Shown: in pieces, positions 21,349 through 32,426 of the stretch
Position numbering within the stretch: the stretch's first letter is position 1
Layout: each line of letters opens with the position of its first letter
Assembly (NCBI GenBank): GCA_035546775.1
Contig: DASZWD010000017.1
Location: 94,564-131,434 of the forward strand
DNA: 36,871 bases
Reading direction: 5' to 3'
DNA from: Acidimicrobiales bacterium
Lineage (GTDB): Bacteria; Actinomycetota; Acidimicrobiia; Acidimicrobiales; JACCXE01
Program-made: the position numbers and the translations under genes
The notes under the pieces: generated by a model
Told to the model about the DNA's origin: nothing
The model's database searches: none
What the model saw: the letters and a program-made list of their open reading frames with translations, nothing else

Positions 21349-21786
21349 ATGACTCCTCCCCGCGCCCGCTTCGGCGGCGTCGACATCGTCCCGCGCGACA
21401 TGAACAAATCGGTCGCCTTCTACCGCGAGCTCGGCGTCGACATCCCCGACGACGATGTCTGGATCAAAGACGGCGTGATGCACCACTGGCACACGTCCTT
21501 CGACGGCGAGTACGGGATGGACATCGACAGCGAGGCGCTGACGCGTAGTTACGCGCCCGATTGGCGCAGCGGGACCGGCGTCGTGATCACGTTCCGCACC
21601 GACACGCGCGAAGACGTCGACGCGCTGCACGACCACATGGTCGGGCTCGGTCACCCGTCGCACCGCGCTCCCTTCGACGCCTTCTGGGGCGCGCGCTACG
21701 CGATCATCGTCGACCCCGACGGGAACCACGTGAGCCTCATGTCGCCGATGGACAAGTCGCGCGGCGGCCCGCCGCCGGATCTCTAG
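21349..21786 (+). CDS. VOC superfamily protein, atypical metal positions
   Basis: A 145-residue VOC-fold protein: RFGGVDIVPRDMNKSVAFYRELGVDIP at the start and RYAIIVDPDGNHVSLMSPMD near the end. Where many relatives have His in the first strand and Glu in the last, this protein has FGGVDIV and HVSLMSP, so the usual glyoxalase metal site looks altered and it may bind ligand without catalysis. DVWIKDGVMHHWHTSFDGEYG, rich in His and Trp, could form another site. ATG 21349 is 8 nt from TACTGT. It is divergent from disA, and its stop overlaps that of radA in a shared CTAG. Function unknown. Confidence 0.82.
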   Translation: MTPPRARFGGVDIVPRDMNKSVAFYRELGVDIPDDDVWIKDGVMHHWHTSFDGEYGMDIDSEALTRSYAPDWRSGTGVVITFRTDTREDVDALHDHMVGLGHPSHRAPFDAFWGARYAIIVDPDGNHVSLMSPMDKSRGGPPPDL

Positions 21787-23132
21787 TCGCGCTTCGGCTT
21801 GAAGCCCTTGAGCGCGTCGGCGAGCGTCGCCATCCGCATCAGCTGAATGCCCGGCACCTCGGGGGTCGCCGCGGGCACGATGGCACGGCCGAAGCCGAGA
21901 CGGGCGGCCTCCTGCAGGCGACGATCCATGTGCGCCACGCGACGGATCTCGCCGCCGAGGCCGACTTCGCCAATGGCCACGACATCCGCGGGCACCTGGG
22001 TTTCGCTCGCCGCTGAAGCCAGCGCGATGGCGAGGCCGAGGTCGCCGGCGGGTTCGCCGACCTTCACGCCACCGACAACGGACGCGTACACGTCCTTGTC
22101 GCCGAAGAAGAACGCGCCGCTGCGCTGCATCACGGCGAGCATCGTGGCGAGGCGATTGGTGTCGACTCCCTGCGCCGAGCGACGCGGCATCGGCGCGTTC
22201 GTCTTGGACACCAGCGCCTGCACCTCCACCAACAGCGTGCGTTTGCCCTCGAGGACGGGCACGACGCAGGACCCCGCAAGATCGGGACGCCGGTCGCCGA
22301 GGAGCAACTCAGCCGGGTCGTCGAGGCCGACGAGGCCCTCGTCGCGCATCTCGAAGAGGCCCAGTTCGCCAGTGGCACCGAAGCGGTGCTTGGCGGCGCG
22401 CAGCATCCGCAGCGCGTGGTGCCGGTCGCCCTCGAACGACAGCACGGTGTCGACGACATGCTCGAGCACACGCGGGCCGGCGAGATTGCCGTCCTTGGTG
22501 ACGTGGCCCACCAGGATCGTGGGCACCCCTGATGCCTTCGCCGCCAGCACGAGGGCGTGGGCACACTCGCGCACCTGCGTCACGGATCCCGGCGACGAGT
22601 CGGACTCGGGGTCGAACACGGTCTGGATCGAGTCGACCACCAGCAGGTCGGGTTGGACCTCGGACACCGCGGCGAGGATCGACGGCAGCGCCGTCTCGGC
22701 CACGATCCACACGCCGTCGCGGCGCGCCCCGAGTCGCCCGGCGCGCAGCTGCACCTGCTGTGGCGACTCCTCGGCCGAGACCAGCAGGCCGCGGCGGCCG
22801 CTGTTGGCCAGCGAGCCGAGGATCTGCAGCGTCAGCGTCGACTTGCCGATGCCGGGCTCGCCGCCGAGCAGCGTGACCGAGCCCGCTACCAGTCCGCCGC
22901 CGAGCACCCGGTCGAACTCGCTGACCCAGGTGGGTCGGGCGTGGGCGTCGGACGCGTCGACCGACGTGAGCGGCACCGCCTTGCTCGCGGGACCCGCGTA
23001 GGCGACCCGCGCCGGCACGTCGACTTCCTCGACCAGCGTGTTCCACTCCTCGCACGTGGCGCACTGCCCCTGCCACTTCGGATGCGCGGCGCCGCATTGG
23101 CTGCACCGGAACACCGTGCGGGTCTTGGCCAT
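21783..23132 (-). CDS. radA: DNA repair protein RadA (Sms)
   Basis: A 449-residue RecA-like helicase that promotes branch migration in recombination repair. Domains in order: C4 zinc finger (CSQCGAAHPKWQGQCATC, Cys 10, 13, 24, 27), RecA ATPase with Walker A GGEPGIGKST and Walker B LLVVDSIQTV, the RadA-specific KHRFGATGELGLFEM (KNRFG motif variant with His in place of Asn), and a C-terminal Lon-protease-like domain (GDLGLAIALASAAS, VAIGEVGLGGEIRRV). ATG 23132 follows TAGGAT by 7 nt. Its -10 box overlaps the stop codon of the LppM-like gene upstream. It is close to disA, its known functional partner. Confidence 0.96.
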   Translation of the reverse strand: MAKTRTVFRCSQCGAAHPKWQGQCATCEEWNTLVEEVDVPARVAYAGPASKAVPLTSVDASDAHARPTWVSEFDRVLGGGLVAGSVTLLGGEPGIGKSTLTLQILGSLANSGRRGLLVSAEESPQQVQLRAGRLGARRDGVWIVAETALPSILAAVSEVQPDLLVVDSIQTVFDPESDSSPGSVTQVRECAHALVLAAKASGVPTILVGHVTKDGNLAGPRVLEHVVDTVLSFEGDRHHALRMLRAAKHRFGATGELGLFEMRDEGLVGLDDPAELLLGDRRPDLAGSCVVPVLEGKRTLLVEVQALVSKTNAPMPRRSAQGVDTNRLATMLAVMQRSGAFFFGDKDVYASVVGGVKVGEPAGDLGLAIALASAASETQVPADVVAIGEVGLGGEIRRVAHMDRRLQEAARLGFGRAIVPAATPEVPGIQLMRMATLADALKGFKPKRD

Positions 23133-23139
23133 TGCGCCG

Positions 23140-23145
23140 ATCCTA
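23140..23145 (-). promoter_or_regulatory. candidate -10 box of radA
   Basis: TAGGAT on the minus strand lies 7 nt before the radA ATG. Its first three bases (TAG) are the stop codon of the upstream LppM-like gene. Confidence 0.4.
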
Positions 23146-23892
23146 CGGAGACGGTATAGCGCGGCGGCCGCGCCGCCCGCCGAGGCCGACGATCAGGGCG
23201 GTGCCGGCGGCAAGGATGGCGACGGCGCCCAACGCGATCGGCAGGACGTTCCACTGCTTGGCCGTCGCCGCGACCGCGATGCGATCGCCCAGCTTGGGGT
23301 GCCACGCCGCAGACCCGCCGTCCTCGACAGGAGCGTTCGACGTCACCTCACCGGGCAAGCGCACGCCGATGGTGATCGGCAGCGCTTTGGCCAACTCGGT
23401 ACCGATGCGCTGCGCGAACTCGTCTGAGGTGGCGCCGAGCGGCGTGCCCAGCGCTTGCGTCAGCGTCGGGTCGCTGAAGGCGTCGATGCCCTTCCGCAGG
23501 TCGACGGTGCCGTGCACCTGCGTCGTGGTGCGCAACAACGAGCGGTGCTGGGCGACGGAGAAGCCGCTGAACAGGCCGCTGCCGCCGTCGAGCTGACGGA
23601 TGGCGCGGGCGGCGCCGGCCGCCGACGTGAACGGCTTCGTCGCCGTGATCTCCACGTCGGTACCCGACTTCGTCGGCCCGTCGATCCGCCAGCCCGCGCG
23701 CTTCAAGTCGTCGACCCGCAGCTTGCCCTTGAGGTCGCCGACGACCTTCTGGGCGTCGCGGTCGAGGGTCACGACGGCGACGACGCGTCCGCCGCCGTGA
23801 TTGTTGGCGTCGATGCCGACGCGCACCGCCGCCTGGCATCCGCCGAACAGGACGAGCGCGGCCGCGGCCGCGGCCAAACGGAGGCTGCGCAA
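23143..23892 (-). CDS. LppM-like lipoprotein with C-terminal membrane helix
   Basis: A 249-residue envelope protein. The signal peptide RSLRLAAAAAALVLFGGC ends in a lipobox (FGGC), so the N-terminus is lipidated; the C-terminus has a second anchor, NVLPIALGAVAILAAGTALIVGL, then basic GGRRGRR. Between them is a domain resembling mycobacterial LppM (VRVGIDANNHGGGRVVAVVTLD, GWRIDGPTKSGTDVEITATKPF). LppM has been linked to lipid binding and phagosome effects in M. tuberculosis; here only the fold is suggested. No ATG or GTG fits, and TTG 23892 begins directly before the signal peptide, 4 nt after the stop of the universal stress protein. Both ends anchored leaves a looped extracellular domain. 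Confidence 0.75.
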   Translation of the reverse strand: MRSLRLAAAAAALVLFGGCQAAVRVGIDANNHGGGRVVAVVTLDRDAQKVVGDLKGKLRVDDLKRAGWRIDGPTKSGTDVEITATKPFTSAAGAARAIRQLDGGSGLFSGFSVAQHRSLLRTTTQVHGTVDLRKGIDAFSDPTLTQALGTPLGATSDEFAQRIGTELAKALPITIGVRLPGEVTSNAPVEDGGSAAWHPKLGDRIAVAATAKQWNVLPIALGAVAILAAGTALIVGLGGRRGRRAIPSP

Positions 23893-23896
23893 CGAT

Positions 23897-24280
23897 CTAG
23901 GTGGTGCGCACGATGAGCAGAGCGCAGGGCGACATCTTGGAGACCTTGTTCGGCACGCTGTTGGCGACGAAACGACCGATGCCCTGCATGCCCTTGTTGC
24001 CGAGCACCAGCAGGTCGTAGCCGCCGTTGACGGCCTCTTCCACGAGTGCTTCGGCCGCCGGTGCGTCGACCGCCTTGCCCGTCGCCTTCTTGATCCCGGC
24101 GATCTTGACCCGCGCCAGGGCCGCGGCGACAACGTCGTCGGCCTTGGGGGACTTGCCCGCGGAGAACACGGTCAGCGCCGCGCCGGTCGCCACCGCGACC
24201 TCGATGGCCTTGTCCACGGCGATCGCCGCGGTGGCAGAGCCATCGGTTCCAACCAGGATCGATTTGTAGACGCCGGCCAT
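23897..24280 (-). CDS. universal stress protein (UspA family)
   Basis: A 127-residue single-domain Usp protein: YKSILVGTDGSATAAIAVDKAIEVA at the start and LLVLGNKGMQGIGRFVANSVPNKVSKMSPCALLIVR at the end. In the ATP-binding group the loop reads G-x2-G-x9-G-S/T; here it is GNKG followed nine residues later by NS, so the last glycine is replaced by Asn, and ATP binding is likely but not certain. ATG 24280 lies 13 bp after the clpC stop, so it is probably co-transcribed with clpC, and the LppM-like gene follows after 4 nt. Usp proteins typically respond to stress or growth arrest, which suits clpC as a neighbour. Confidence 0.9.
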   Translation of the reverse strand: MAGVYKSILVGTDGSATAAIAVDKAIEVAVATGAALTVFSAGKSPKADDVVAAALARVKIAGIKKATGKAVDAPAAEALVEEAVNGGYDLLVLGNKGMQGIGRFVANSVPNKVSKMSPCALLIVRTT

Positions 24281-24293
24281 ACGGCCGCCGAAG

Positions 24294-26810
<2,517 letters not shown>

Positions 26811-26842
26811 GAGGCCTCCCCTGCCGTGGTGGCTTTTCTTTC

Positions 26843-26870
26843 AGTCTACGTGGTGGGTGGGTAGTTACCC
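26843..26870 (-). promoter_or_regulatory. clpC promoter region with a small palindrome
   Basis: TAGACT (26848-26843) lies about 33 nt before the clpC TTG and may be its -10 box; no consensus -35 is seen. The inverted repeat GGGTA-GT-TACCC (26859-26870) sits just upstream, where an operator would be expected, and is also in the leader side of the divergent polyprenyl synthase promoter. Confidence 0.35.
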
Positions 26871-26908
26871 GATCGGTCGCGGATTGCCTTACTTGCAGGC
26901 TCACCGCG

Positions 26909-26914
26909 TAGCGT
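26909..26914 (+). promoter_or_regulatory. candidate -10 box of the polyprenyl synthase gene
   Basis: TAGCGT followed by 9 nt and ATG 26924. TTGCCT at 26884-26889 is a possible -35 with a 19-bp spacer. Confidence 0.4.
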
Positions 26915-26923
26915 TGTGGATAG

Positions 26924-27907
26924 ATGGCCAACATTCTGGACGTCCTGGATGTTCCCTGGCTTCCAGACGGATTGGCGCGCACGGAGGCTCGGCTACGCGA
27001 CGCCGTGACCGCCGAGGACCCGTACCTCACCGAAATCGCCGGTCATCTCATCGGCGCCGGCGGAAAACGCCTGCGTCCCGTGCTCACGATGGTGGCGGCG
27101 GCTGCCGGTGGCTCTCCGGTCACCGACGACGTCATCACCGGCGGCGTTTCCGTCGAACTGGTGCATATCGGCTCCCTGTACCACGACGACGTGATGGACG
27201 ACGCTGAAACGCGCCGCGGCGTCCCCTCGGTCAACGCGAAGTGGGGCAATCTCGTCGCAATTCTCTCCGGGGACTTTTTGCTGTCCCGCGCGTCCGAGTT
27301 GGCGGCGTCGCTCGGCACCGAGGTGGCCGGGCTGTTGGCCGCCACGATCGGACGGCTCTGCGAGGGCCAGGTCGGCGAGCTGAAGACGGCGTACTCCGCC
27401 GACCGTTCCGAGGCGGCCCACGCGGCGTCGATCTCGGGCAAGACGGCGTCGCTGCTGGCGACCGCCGCCCGGATCGGCGGCATCGTGGCGGGACTGCCCC
27501 GCGACCAGATCGACGCCCTCACCACCTTCGGCGACAACTTCGGCATGGCGTTCCAGCTCGTCGACGACGTGCTCGACCTCGTCGCCACCGACGAGGAGCT
27601 GGGCAAGCCGGCGGGCAACGACCTCGTCGAAGGGGTCTACACCCTGCCGGTCATCCGGGCGCTGGCGTCCGATGACATCGGCCCGCAGCTGCGCCCGCTG
27701 CTCGGTACGCGCCTGGACTCCGCGGCGCGCGACACCGCCCGCGACCTCGTCCGGGCGAGCGGCGGCATCGACTACACGATCGAGCGCGCCCGCGACTACC
27801 TCGCCCGCGGCACCGACGCCCTCGGCGCGCTGCCCGCCAATCCCGTCCGGGACGGGATGGCCAAGCTCGGCGACGCCGTCCTCGACACCCTGCCCCGCCG
27901 TTCTTAA
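26924..27907 (+). CDS. trans-polyprenyl diphosphate synthase
   Basis: A 327-residue isoprenyl diphosphate synthase condensing isopentenyl diphosphate with an allylic primer to make a long-chain product, probably for menaquinone side chains (heptaprenyl to nonaprenyl type). The first Asp-rich motif is LYHDDVMDDAETRRG, the second FQLVDDVLDLV; GGKRLRPVLTM is the IPP-binding region and GKTASLLATA the chain-side Lys motif. Small residues ahead of the first motif (ELVHIGSLYHDD) agree with a long product, though length is not provable. ATG 26924 is probably leaderless. It is divergent from clpC and followed in the same frame by an RNA methyltransferase. Substrate comes from the MEP route encoded here by ispD and ispF. 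Confidence 0.92.
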   Translation: MANILDVLDVPWLPDGLARTEARLRDAVTAEDPYLTEIAGHLIGAGGKRLRPVLTMVAAAAGGSPVTDDVITGGVSVELVHIGSLYHDDVMDDAETRRGVPSVNAKWGNLVAILSGDFLLSRASELAASLGTEVAGLLAATIGRLCEGQVGELKTAYSADRSEAAHAASISGKTASLLATAARIGGIVAGLPRDQIDALTTFGDNFGMAFQLVDDVLDLVATDEELGKPAGNDLVEGVYTLPVIRALASDDIGPQLRPLLGTRLDSAARDTARDLVRASGGIDYTIERARDYLARGTDALGALPANPVRDGMAKLGDAVLDTLPRRS

Positions 27908-27934
27908 GGCCTGCCGCACCTGACGCGTCGGGTC

Positions 27935-28870
27935 GTGCTCGAGCATCTCGACGGGATGTCGCCCTTCGTCGTGCGCGAGACGGGCGCGACGCCCGTGAGC
28001 GAGACCGAGGCGGTCATCGAGGTTGCGGATCTGCGCGACGCCTTGGCGTGGCGCACCGTCGTTGCCGCATACGAGTCACTTGCGTTCGACGTGTCACGAC
28101 CGCGCACGCTGATTTCGCCTGAGCACGTGGCGACGATCGCCGAACACGTCCGCGCCCTGCCCTCGAAGTTCGCGTCGTTTCGCGTGAGCGCGGCGGGCAG
28201 CGACAGCGACGACATGCTGCGGTGGCGCTCCGCCATCGCCGAAGCCACCGGTCTCGTCGACGATCCCGACGGCGAGCTGTTGATCCGGCTGCGGCCGCGC
28301 TGGGAGGTGCTCCTCCGTCTCACACCCCGACCGCTGTCGGCGCGGGCGTGGCGGACCGAGCGCTACGAAGGCGGGCTCAACGCCACGATCGCAGCCGCGA
28401 TCATCCAGCTGACCGACCCGCAGCCGACGGACCGCTTCGCCGATCTGATGTGCGGCAGCGGCACGCTGTTGATCGAGCGGCTCATCGCCGGCCCGGCGCA
28501 GCGGATCGTCGGCTTCGACGTCGACCCCGACGCCATCGCCGTCACCAAGACGCATCTGCGCAACGCCGCGATCCGCGGCGCGCGCGTCGAGCTCTACAAC
28601 GAGGACGTGCTCACGGTCGAAGGCGACTTCGACGTGCTCGTCGCCAATCCGCCATGGGGCACATCGGTCGGCTCGCATGAAGCGAACGCTGCGCTGTATC
28701 CCGCGTTGCTACGGGCCGCGGCCCGTCTCGGCGGCCGCTTCTTCGTGCTGACGCACGAGATCAGGCTCTTCGAGTCTGCATTGCAGACCCAGCACGACTG
28801 GCGCCTCGTCGGCCAGCACCGCTTCTTCCAGAAGGGCCACTGGCCGCGGCTGTACGCGCTGGCGCGCTAG
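27935..28870 (+). CDS. UPF0020-type class I RNA methyltransferase
   Basis: A 311-residue S-adenosylmethionine-dependent methyltransferase of the RlmL/TrmN (UPF0020) type, modifying guanine N2 in tRNA or rRNA. The SAM site is FADLMCGSGTLLIERL (motif I) with VGFDVDPDAIAV (motif II), and the catalytic tetrad is NPPW in VLVANPPWGTSVG. The N-terminal 150 residues resemble a THUMP-like substrate region (PSKFASFRVSAAGSD) that is degenerate. Start is GTG 27935, 27 bp after the polyprenyl synthase stop and in its frame; a CTG at 27911 would extend it. The stop overlaps that of the convergent secreted-protein gene in one CTAG. The RNA target is unknown. Confidence 0.85.
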   Translation: MLEHLDGMSPFVVRETGATPVSETEAVIEVADLRDALAWRTVVAAYESLAFDVSRPRTLISPEHVATIAEHVRALPSKFASFRVSAAGSDSDDMLRWRSAIAEATGLVDDPDGELLIRLRPRWEVLLRLTPRPLSARAWRTERYEGGLNATIAAAIIQLTDPQPTDRFADLMCGSGTLLIERLIAGPAQRIVGFDVDPDAIAVTKTHLRNAAIRGARVELYNEDVLTVEGDFDVLVANPPWGTSVGSHEANAALYPALLRAAARLGGRFFVLTHEIRLFESALQTQHDWRLVGQHRFFQKGHWPRLYALAR

Positions 28871-29406
28871 AGGCCCTTCGGGCCGCTGCGCAGACACAAG
28901 TCCGTGACGAGTGGTGCCACGGAACGCTCCTGGGCAGCCTCCGTCGTCAGTGCGCCGGCGAAACACTCGACGACGTCAATGCGCGTGATGAGTCCGTGCA
29001 CCACGTTGAACCGTTCGGCGACATACGCCGTGGCCGCGTGCACGTCTTGGCCGGGGACGGCACTGGCCTCGATGCGATAGAACGCGTCGGCCTCGTCACC
29101 TTCGGCGACCCACCGCTCGTCGTGGAGACGCGTGATCAACTTGTATTCCTGCGATGTTGCCAGTTGGTGTCGCATCGCCTTCGCACCGCTACCGCTGATC
29201 ACACCGTTCTCGTCGCGTAAGACGTTCGACGCGAAGCGCACCTTCGACGCGTTGTGCGACACCAGCGCGTCGAGATACGACTGCGCCGCGCTCACGACGC
29301 ACGCCCGCGAGTCGTCGGTACACGGTCCGCTGGCGTTCGCCGGCTTGACCGCGACACTGAGGGCGACCGCGGACAGCACGGTGATGGCGACGAGCGCTCG
29401 TCTCAT
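28867..29406 (-). CDS. small secreted protein, possible SnoaL/NTF2-like fold
   Basis: A 179-residue exported protein: RRALVAITVLSAVALSVAV followed by ANASGP gives a Sec signal peptide with likely cleavage after ANA, and no lipobox. The mature part (CVVSAAQSYLDALVSHNASKV, then a beta-rich stretch, FNVVHGLITRIDVVECFAG) has the length and pattern of DUF8021/SnoaL-like NTF2-fold proteins, but I recognise no catalytic set, so this is a guess. Four cysteines in the mature protein could form two disulfides. ATG 29406 is 1 nt from the lysS stop, so it is the last gene of the cofactor-lysS run. Function unknown. Confidence 0.75.
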   Translation of the reverse strand: MRRALVAITVLSAVALSVAVKPANASGPCTDDSRACVVSAAQSYLDALVSHNASKVRFASNVLRDENGVISGSGAKAMRHQLATSQEYKLITRLHDERWVAEGDEADAFYRIEASAVPGQDVHAATAYVAERFNVVHGLITRIDVVECFAGALTTEAAQERSVAPLVTDLCLRSGPKGL

Positions 29407-29407
29407 T

Positions 29408-30807
29408 TCAGAACACCTCGGGTCGCAGGGCGGGGAAGGGCAGCACGTCGCGAATGTTCTGCGAGTCGGTGAGCAGCATCACGAGGCGGTCGACGCCGAC
29501 GCCGAGGCCGCCGTTGGGGGGCAGCCCGTATTCGAGGGCGCGGATGTAATCCTCGTCGACCGACATCGCTTCGTCGTCGCCGCCCGCCTTGGCGCGCGCT
29601 TGCGCCTCGAACGTCGCCCGCTGCTCGACGGGGTCGACCAGTTCGGTGAAGGCGTTGCCGAGTTCACGGCCGCACACGATCGGCTCGAAGCGCTCGGTGT
29701 AGCCACGGCGCTCACGATGGTCGCGGGCCAGCGGCGACGTTTCCTTGGGGTGATCCATGACGAAGGTCGGTTGCCACAAGTTGGTCTCGACGGTCTTCTC
29801 GTAGATCTCGACGAGCACCTTCCCCGGACCCCATTCCTTCTCGTAGGGAACGCCGTGCTCGTCGGCGACCTTTCGTAGCTCCTCGATGGGAGAGTTGATG
29901 TCGACGCGCGCGCCCGTGAACTCCTCGACGAGGTCGTCCATCGTCGCTCGGCGCCACGGCGGCGTGAGATCGAGGTCGCGGTCGTTGTAGGTGAGCTTCG
30001 TGGTACCGCACACGTCCATGGCGATGTTGGCGATCATGTCCTCGAACAGCGTCATCATGTCGATGTAGTCGGCGTAGGCCTCCTGCAGTTCGAGCATCGT
30101 GAACTCGGGGTTGTGGCGCGGCGACAACCCTTCGTTGCGGAACACGCGAGAAATCTCGAAGACCTTCGTGAACCCACCGACCACCAGTCGTTTGAGGTAC
30201 AGCTCACTGGCGATGCGCAACTCGAAGTCGGTATCGAGGGCGTTGAAGTGCGTCTCGAACTTCTTGGCGGTGCCGCCGCCGGCGCTGGTGTGCAGCACGG
30301 GCGTTTCCACTTCGACGAAGCCGCGGTCGGCGAGGTACTGGCGCATCGACGCCAGCACCCTGGTACGCGCCAGCAGCGCGGCGCGCGCCTCGGGCGTCAC
30401 CCACAGGTCGACGTAGCGCTGCCGGTAGCGAAGGTCCGCGTCCGAGATGCCCTTCCACTTGTCGGGGAAGTTGCGCCGCGTCTCGGCGAGCATCGTCCAG
30501 GTCGACACCTTGATCGACAACTCGCCCGTCTTGGTCTTGACGACCTCACCTTCGGCGCCGATCCAGTCGCCCAGTGACAGCCCGCAGAACGCGTCGAACT
30601 CGGCGGTCCACTTGCTGCCGGCGAACAGCTGGATACGCCCGGTGGCGTCGTCGAGCGTGCCGAAGGCCAGCTTGCCCATCTCGCGGCGCAACATCAGCCG
30701 GCCCGCGACCGACACCGTGACGCCGGTCTCTTCCCCAGCCGGCAGCGCGCCGTAGTCGTCCTGGAGACCGACGGCGCTGGCGTTGACTTCGAAACGGTAC
30801 GGAACGC

Positions 30808-30811
<4 letters not shown>
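29408..30811 (-). CDS. lysS: lysyl-tRNA synthetase, class II
   Basis: A 467-residue class II enzyme charging tRNA-Lys. The N-terminal OB-fold anticodon domain starts with PYRFEVNASAVGLQDDYG and has VAGRLMLRREMGKLAFGTL; the catalytic domain shows motif 1 around RQYLADRGFVEVETPVLH, motif 2 FRNEGLSPRHNPEFTMLE and motif 3 GLGVGVDRLVMLLT. The start is most likely TTG 30811, which overlaps the coaX stop as TTGA; ATG 30859 would intrude 52 nt into coaX. The N-terminus is therefore shorter than in E. coli LysS (about 505 residues). In mycobacteria lysS also lies near coaX and clpC1. The paralogue LysX, fused to a lipid-flippase-like domain, is excluded by length. Confidence 0.96.
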
Positions 30812-31577
<766 letters not shown>

Positions 31578-31578
<1 letters not shown>

Positions 31579-32426
31579 TAGCGATTCTCCAAGTCGAGGC
31601 CGAAGTCGAACACGGGGGCCGAGTGGGTAAGCGCGCCGACGCTAATCACGTCGGGGCCACCAGCTGCGTATGCGCGAATCGTTTCGAGGCTCATGCGGCC
31701 GCTGACCTCGACTACCGCGCGCCCTTCGACGAGTGCGACGGCACCCCGGATCTGATCGGGTTGAAAGTTGTCGAGCATGATCATCTGCGCGCCGGCGTCG
31801 ACGGCCTCGCCGACCTGTTCGATCGAGTCGCACTCGACTTCGATCGTGCGCGCCGGCCATGCCTCCTTCGCCTGCTTCACTGCGTCCGCGATCGACAGCC
31901 CGGCGCGGTGGTTGTCCTTGATCAGGACCATCTCGCTGAGCGACCCGCGGTGGTTGCGCCCACCGCCGGCGCGCACCGCGGCCTTTTCGAGCGCGCGCAG
32001 GCCGGGCGTGGTCTTGCGGGTGTCGAGGATCTGCACACCGGTGCCGCGCACCGCGCTGACGAACCTGTCCGTCAACGTGGCGACGCCACTGAGGTGGGAG
32101 AGGAAGTTGAGCGCCGTGCGCTCGGCGGTCAGCACCGAACGGAGGAAGCCGTGGAGGTACCCGACGATGTCCCCCGATTGCACCGGCCACCCCTCGCCCA
32201 TCTCCCACGACACGGCGATGTCGGGGTCGACCTGCCGGCACGTCTCCTCGACGCACAGGGTGCCGGCGAGAACGCCCTCCTGCCGGGCCACGATCGCGGC
32301 GTTGACGCGCGCGCCCGGGTCGATGAGCGCCGCCGTGAGATCCCCCATAGGCGTGAGGTCTTCGGCCAGCGCCCGCTCGACGGCGTCGCGCACGGCGCCG
32401 ATCGGCGGGTGCAGATTCACCGTCAC
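31578..32426 (-). CDS. nadC: nicotinate-nucleotide pyrophosphorylase (QPRTase)
   Basis: A 282-residue quinolinate phosphoribosyltransferase: quinolinate plus PRPP give nicotinate mononucleotide, CO2 and pyrophosphate. Seen are LAEDLTPMGDLTAALI at the N-terminus, TALNFLSHLSGVATLT, DTRKTTPGLRALEKAAVRAGGGRNHRGSL (phosphoribosyl and quinolinate-binding Arg/Lys) and IEVECDSIEQV...MIMLDNFQPDQI. Start GTG 32426 overlaps the nadB stop (GTGA); GTG 32420 is possible. It completes the nadB-nadC pair, but nadA is not in the window, so quinolinate synthase must lie elsewhere. Confidence 0.96.
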
